From: Micromonospora andamanensis
Lineage (GTDB): Bacteria > Actinomycetota > Actinomycetes > Mycobacteriales > Micromonosporaceae
Reading direction: 5' to 3'
DNA: 64,000 bases
NCBI RefSeq assembly: GCF_016863495.1
Contig: NZ_BOOZ01000003.1
Location: 124,001-188,000 of the forward strand
Shown: positions 63,963 through 64,000 of the stretch, piece after piece
Layout: the number at the start of each line of letters is the position of its first letter
How positions within the stretch are numbered: position 1 is the stretch's first letter
Translations under genes and position numbers: made by a program
Notes under the pieces: model-generated
Told to the model about the DNA's origin: nothing
Seen by the model: only the letters and a program-made list of their open reading frames with translations
The model's database searches: none

Positions 63963-64000
63963 ATGCAGCCCGCCGACGCCACCCCGGCAGCGCCCACCGG
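63963..64000 (+). CDS. Possible start of a gene running off the window
   Basis: AGGAG lies 4-5 nt before ATG 63963, and the frame stays open to the window end (MQPADATPAAPT). Too short to identify. Confidence 0.3.
   Translation, partial: MQPADATPAAPT

Overview
This 64 kb window is high-GC actinobacterial chromosome, most like Micromonospora or a close Micromonosporaceae relative. The evidence is the extreme GC bias at third positions, frequent GTG starts, leaderless genes, DUF397/Scr1-type regulators, CarD, DUF2510/RDD proteins, MsiK-like ATPase and a type III polyketide synthase gene group. It is almost wholly single-copy chromosomal sequence. I see no rRNA, CRISPR array, insertion sequence or prophage, and one tRNA (Thr-TGT).

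Layout. 0-4.4 kb: DNA maintenance (disA, radA) and two exported proteins. 4.5-8.5 kb: a compact metabolite gene group (UbiA prenyltransferase, methyltransferase, acyl-CoA dehydrogenase, type III PKS). 8.5-13.2 kb: two membrane-anchored proteins, carD, the isoprenoid pair ispD-ispF and a TPR protein. 13.3-24.7 kb: a dispersed tyrosine/homogentisate catabolic set (hmgA, an unknown protein, fahA, an aromatic-type aminotransferase, hppD and a divergent Lrp/AsnC regulator), mixed with PQQ-propeller, SRPBCC and RDD proteins. 23.7-26.1 kb: an ArsR-type regulator facing an MFS exporter across a perfect palindrome. 27.7-32.2 kb: class I and class II fumarases flanking a small, less GC-rich island holding a probable modified-DNA reader (RAMA-like) and an Abi/HEPN protein. 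32.3-34.5 kb: a Scr1/DUF397 regulatory group and a CGNR regulator. 34.6-39.5 kb: DMT exporter, secreted subtilase, DUF559 endonuclease-like protein, IclR regulator. 39.6-43.7 kb: cysS-rlmB, the sugar-ABC ATPase and tRNA-Thr. 43.8-48.4 kb: a surface-carbohydrate group (unknown protein, methyltransferase, GT4, GT2). 48.7-57.6 kb: enoyl-CoA hydratase, HNH nuclease, carotenoid-type oxidoreductase, a TrkA/ion-channel-like protein, APC permease, PAP2 phosphatase and a DUF4032 protein. 57.6-61.6 kb: an amino-sugar operon (nagA, ROK kinase, SIS isomerase) with a divergent DeoR regulator. 61.8-63.8 kb: an ABC transporter pair behind two palindromic operators.

Points most worth attention: (i) the RAMA-like/HEPN pair between the fumarases, a candidate defence or toxin-antitoxin module; (ii) a family of tiny ORFs built on a GAGCG-rich repeat, whose start and stop codons overlap neighbouring genes and look like translational relays; (iii) three well-formed palindromic operator regions (hmgA, MFS/ArsR, ABC transporter); (iv) the unknown protein between hmgA and fahA, sitting where the maleylacetoacetate isomerase step is missing; (v) the UbiA/methyltransferase/type III PKS group. 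Many genes begin 6-8 nt after a TAnnnT -10 box, so leaderless translation is common here, and I used this to choose several starts.
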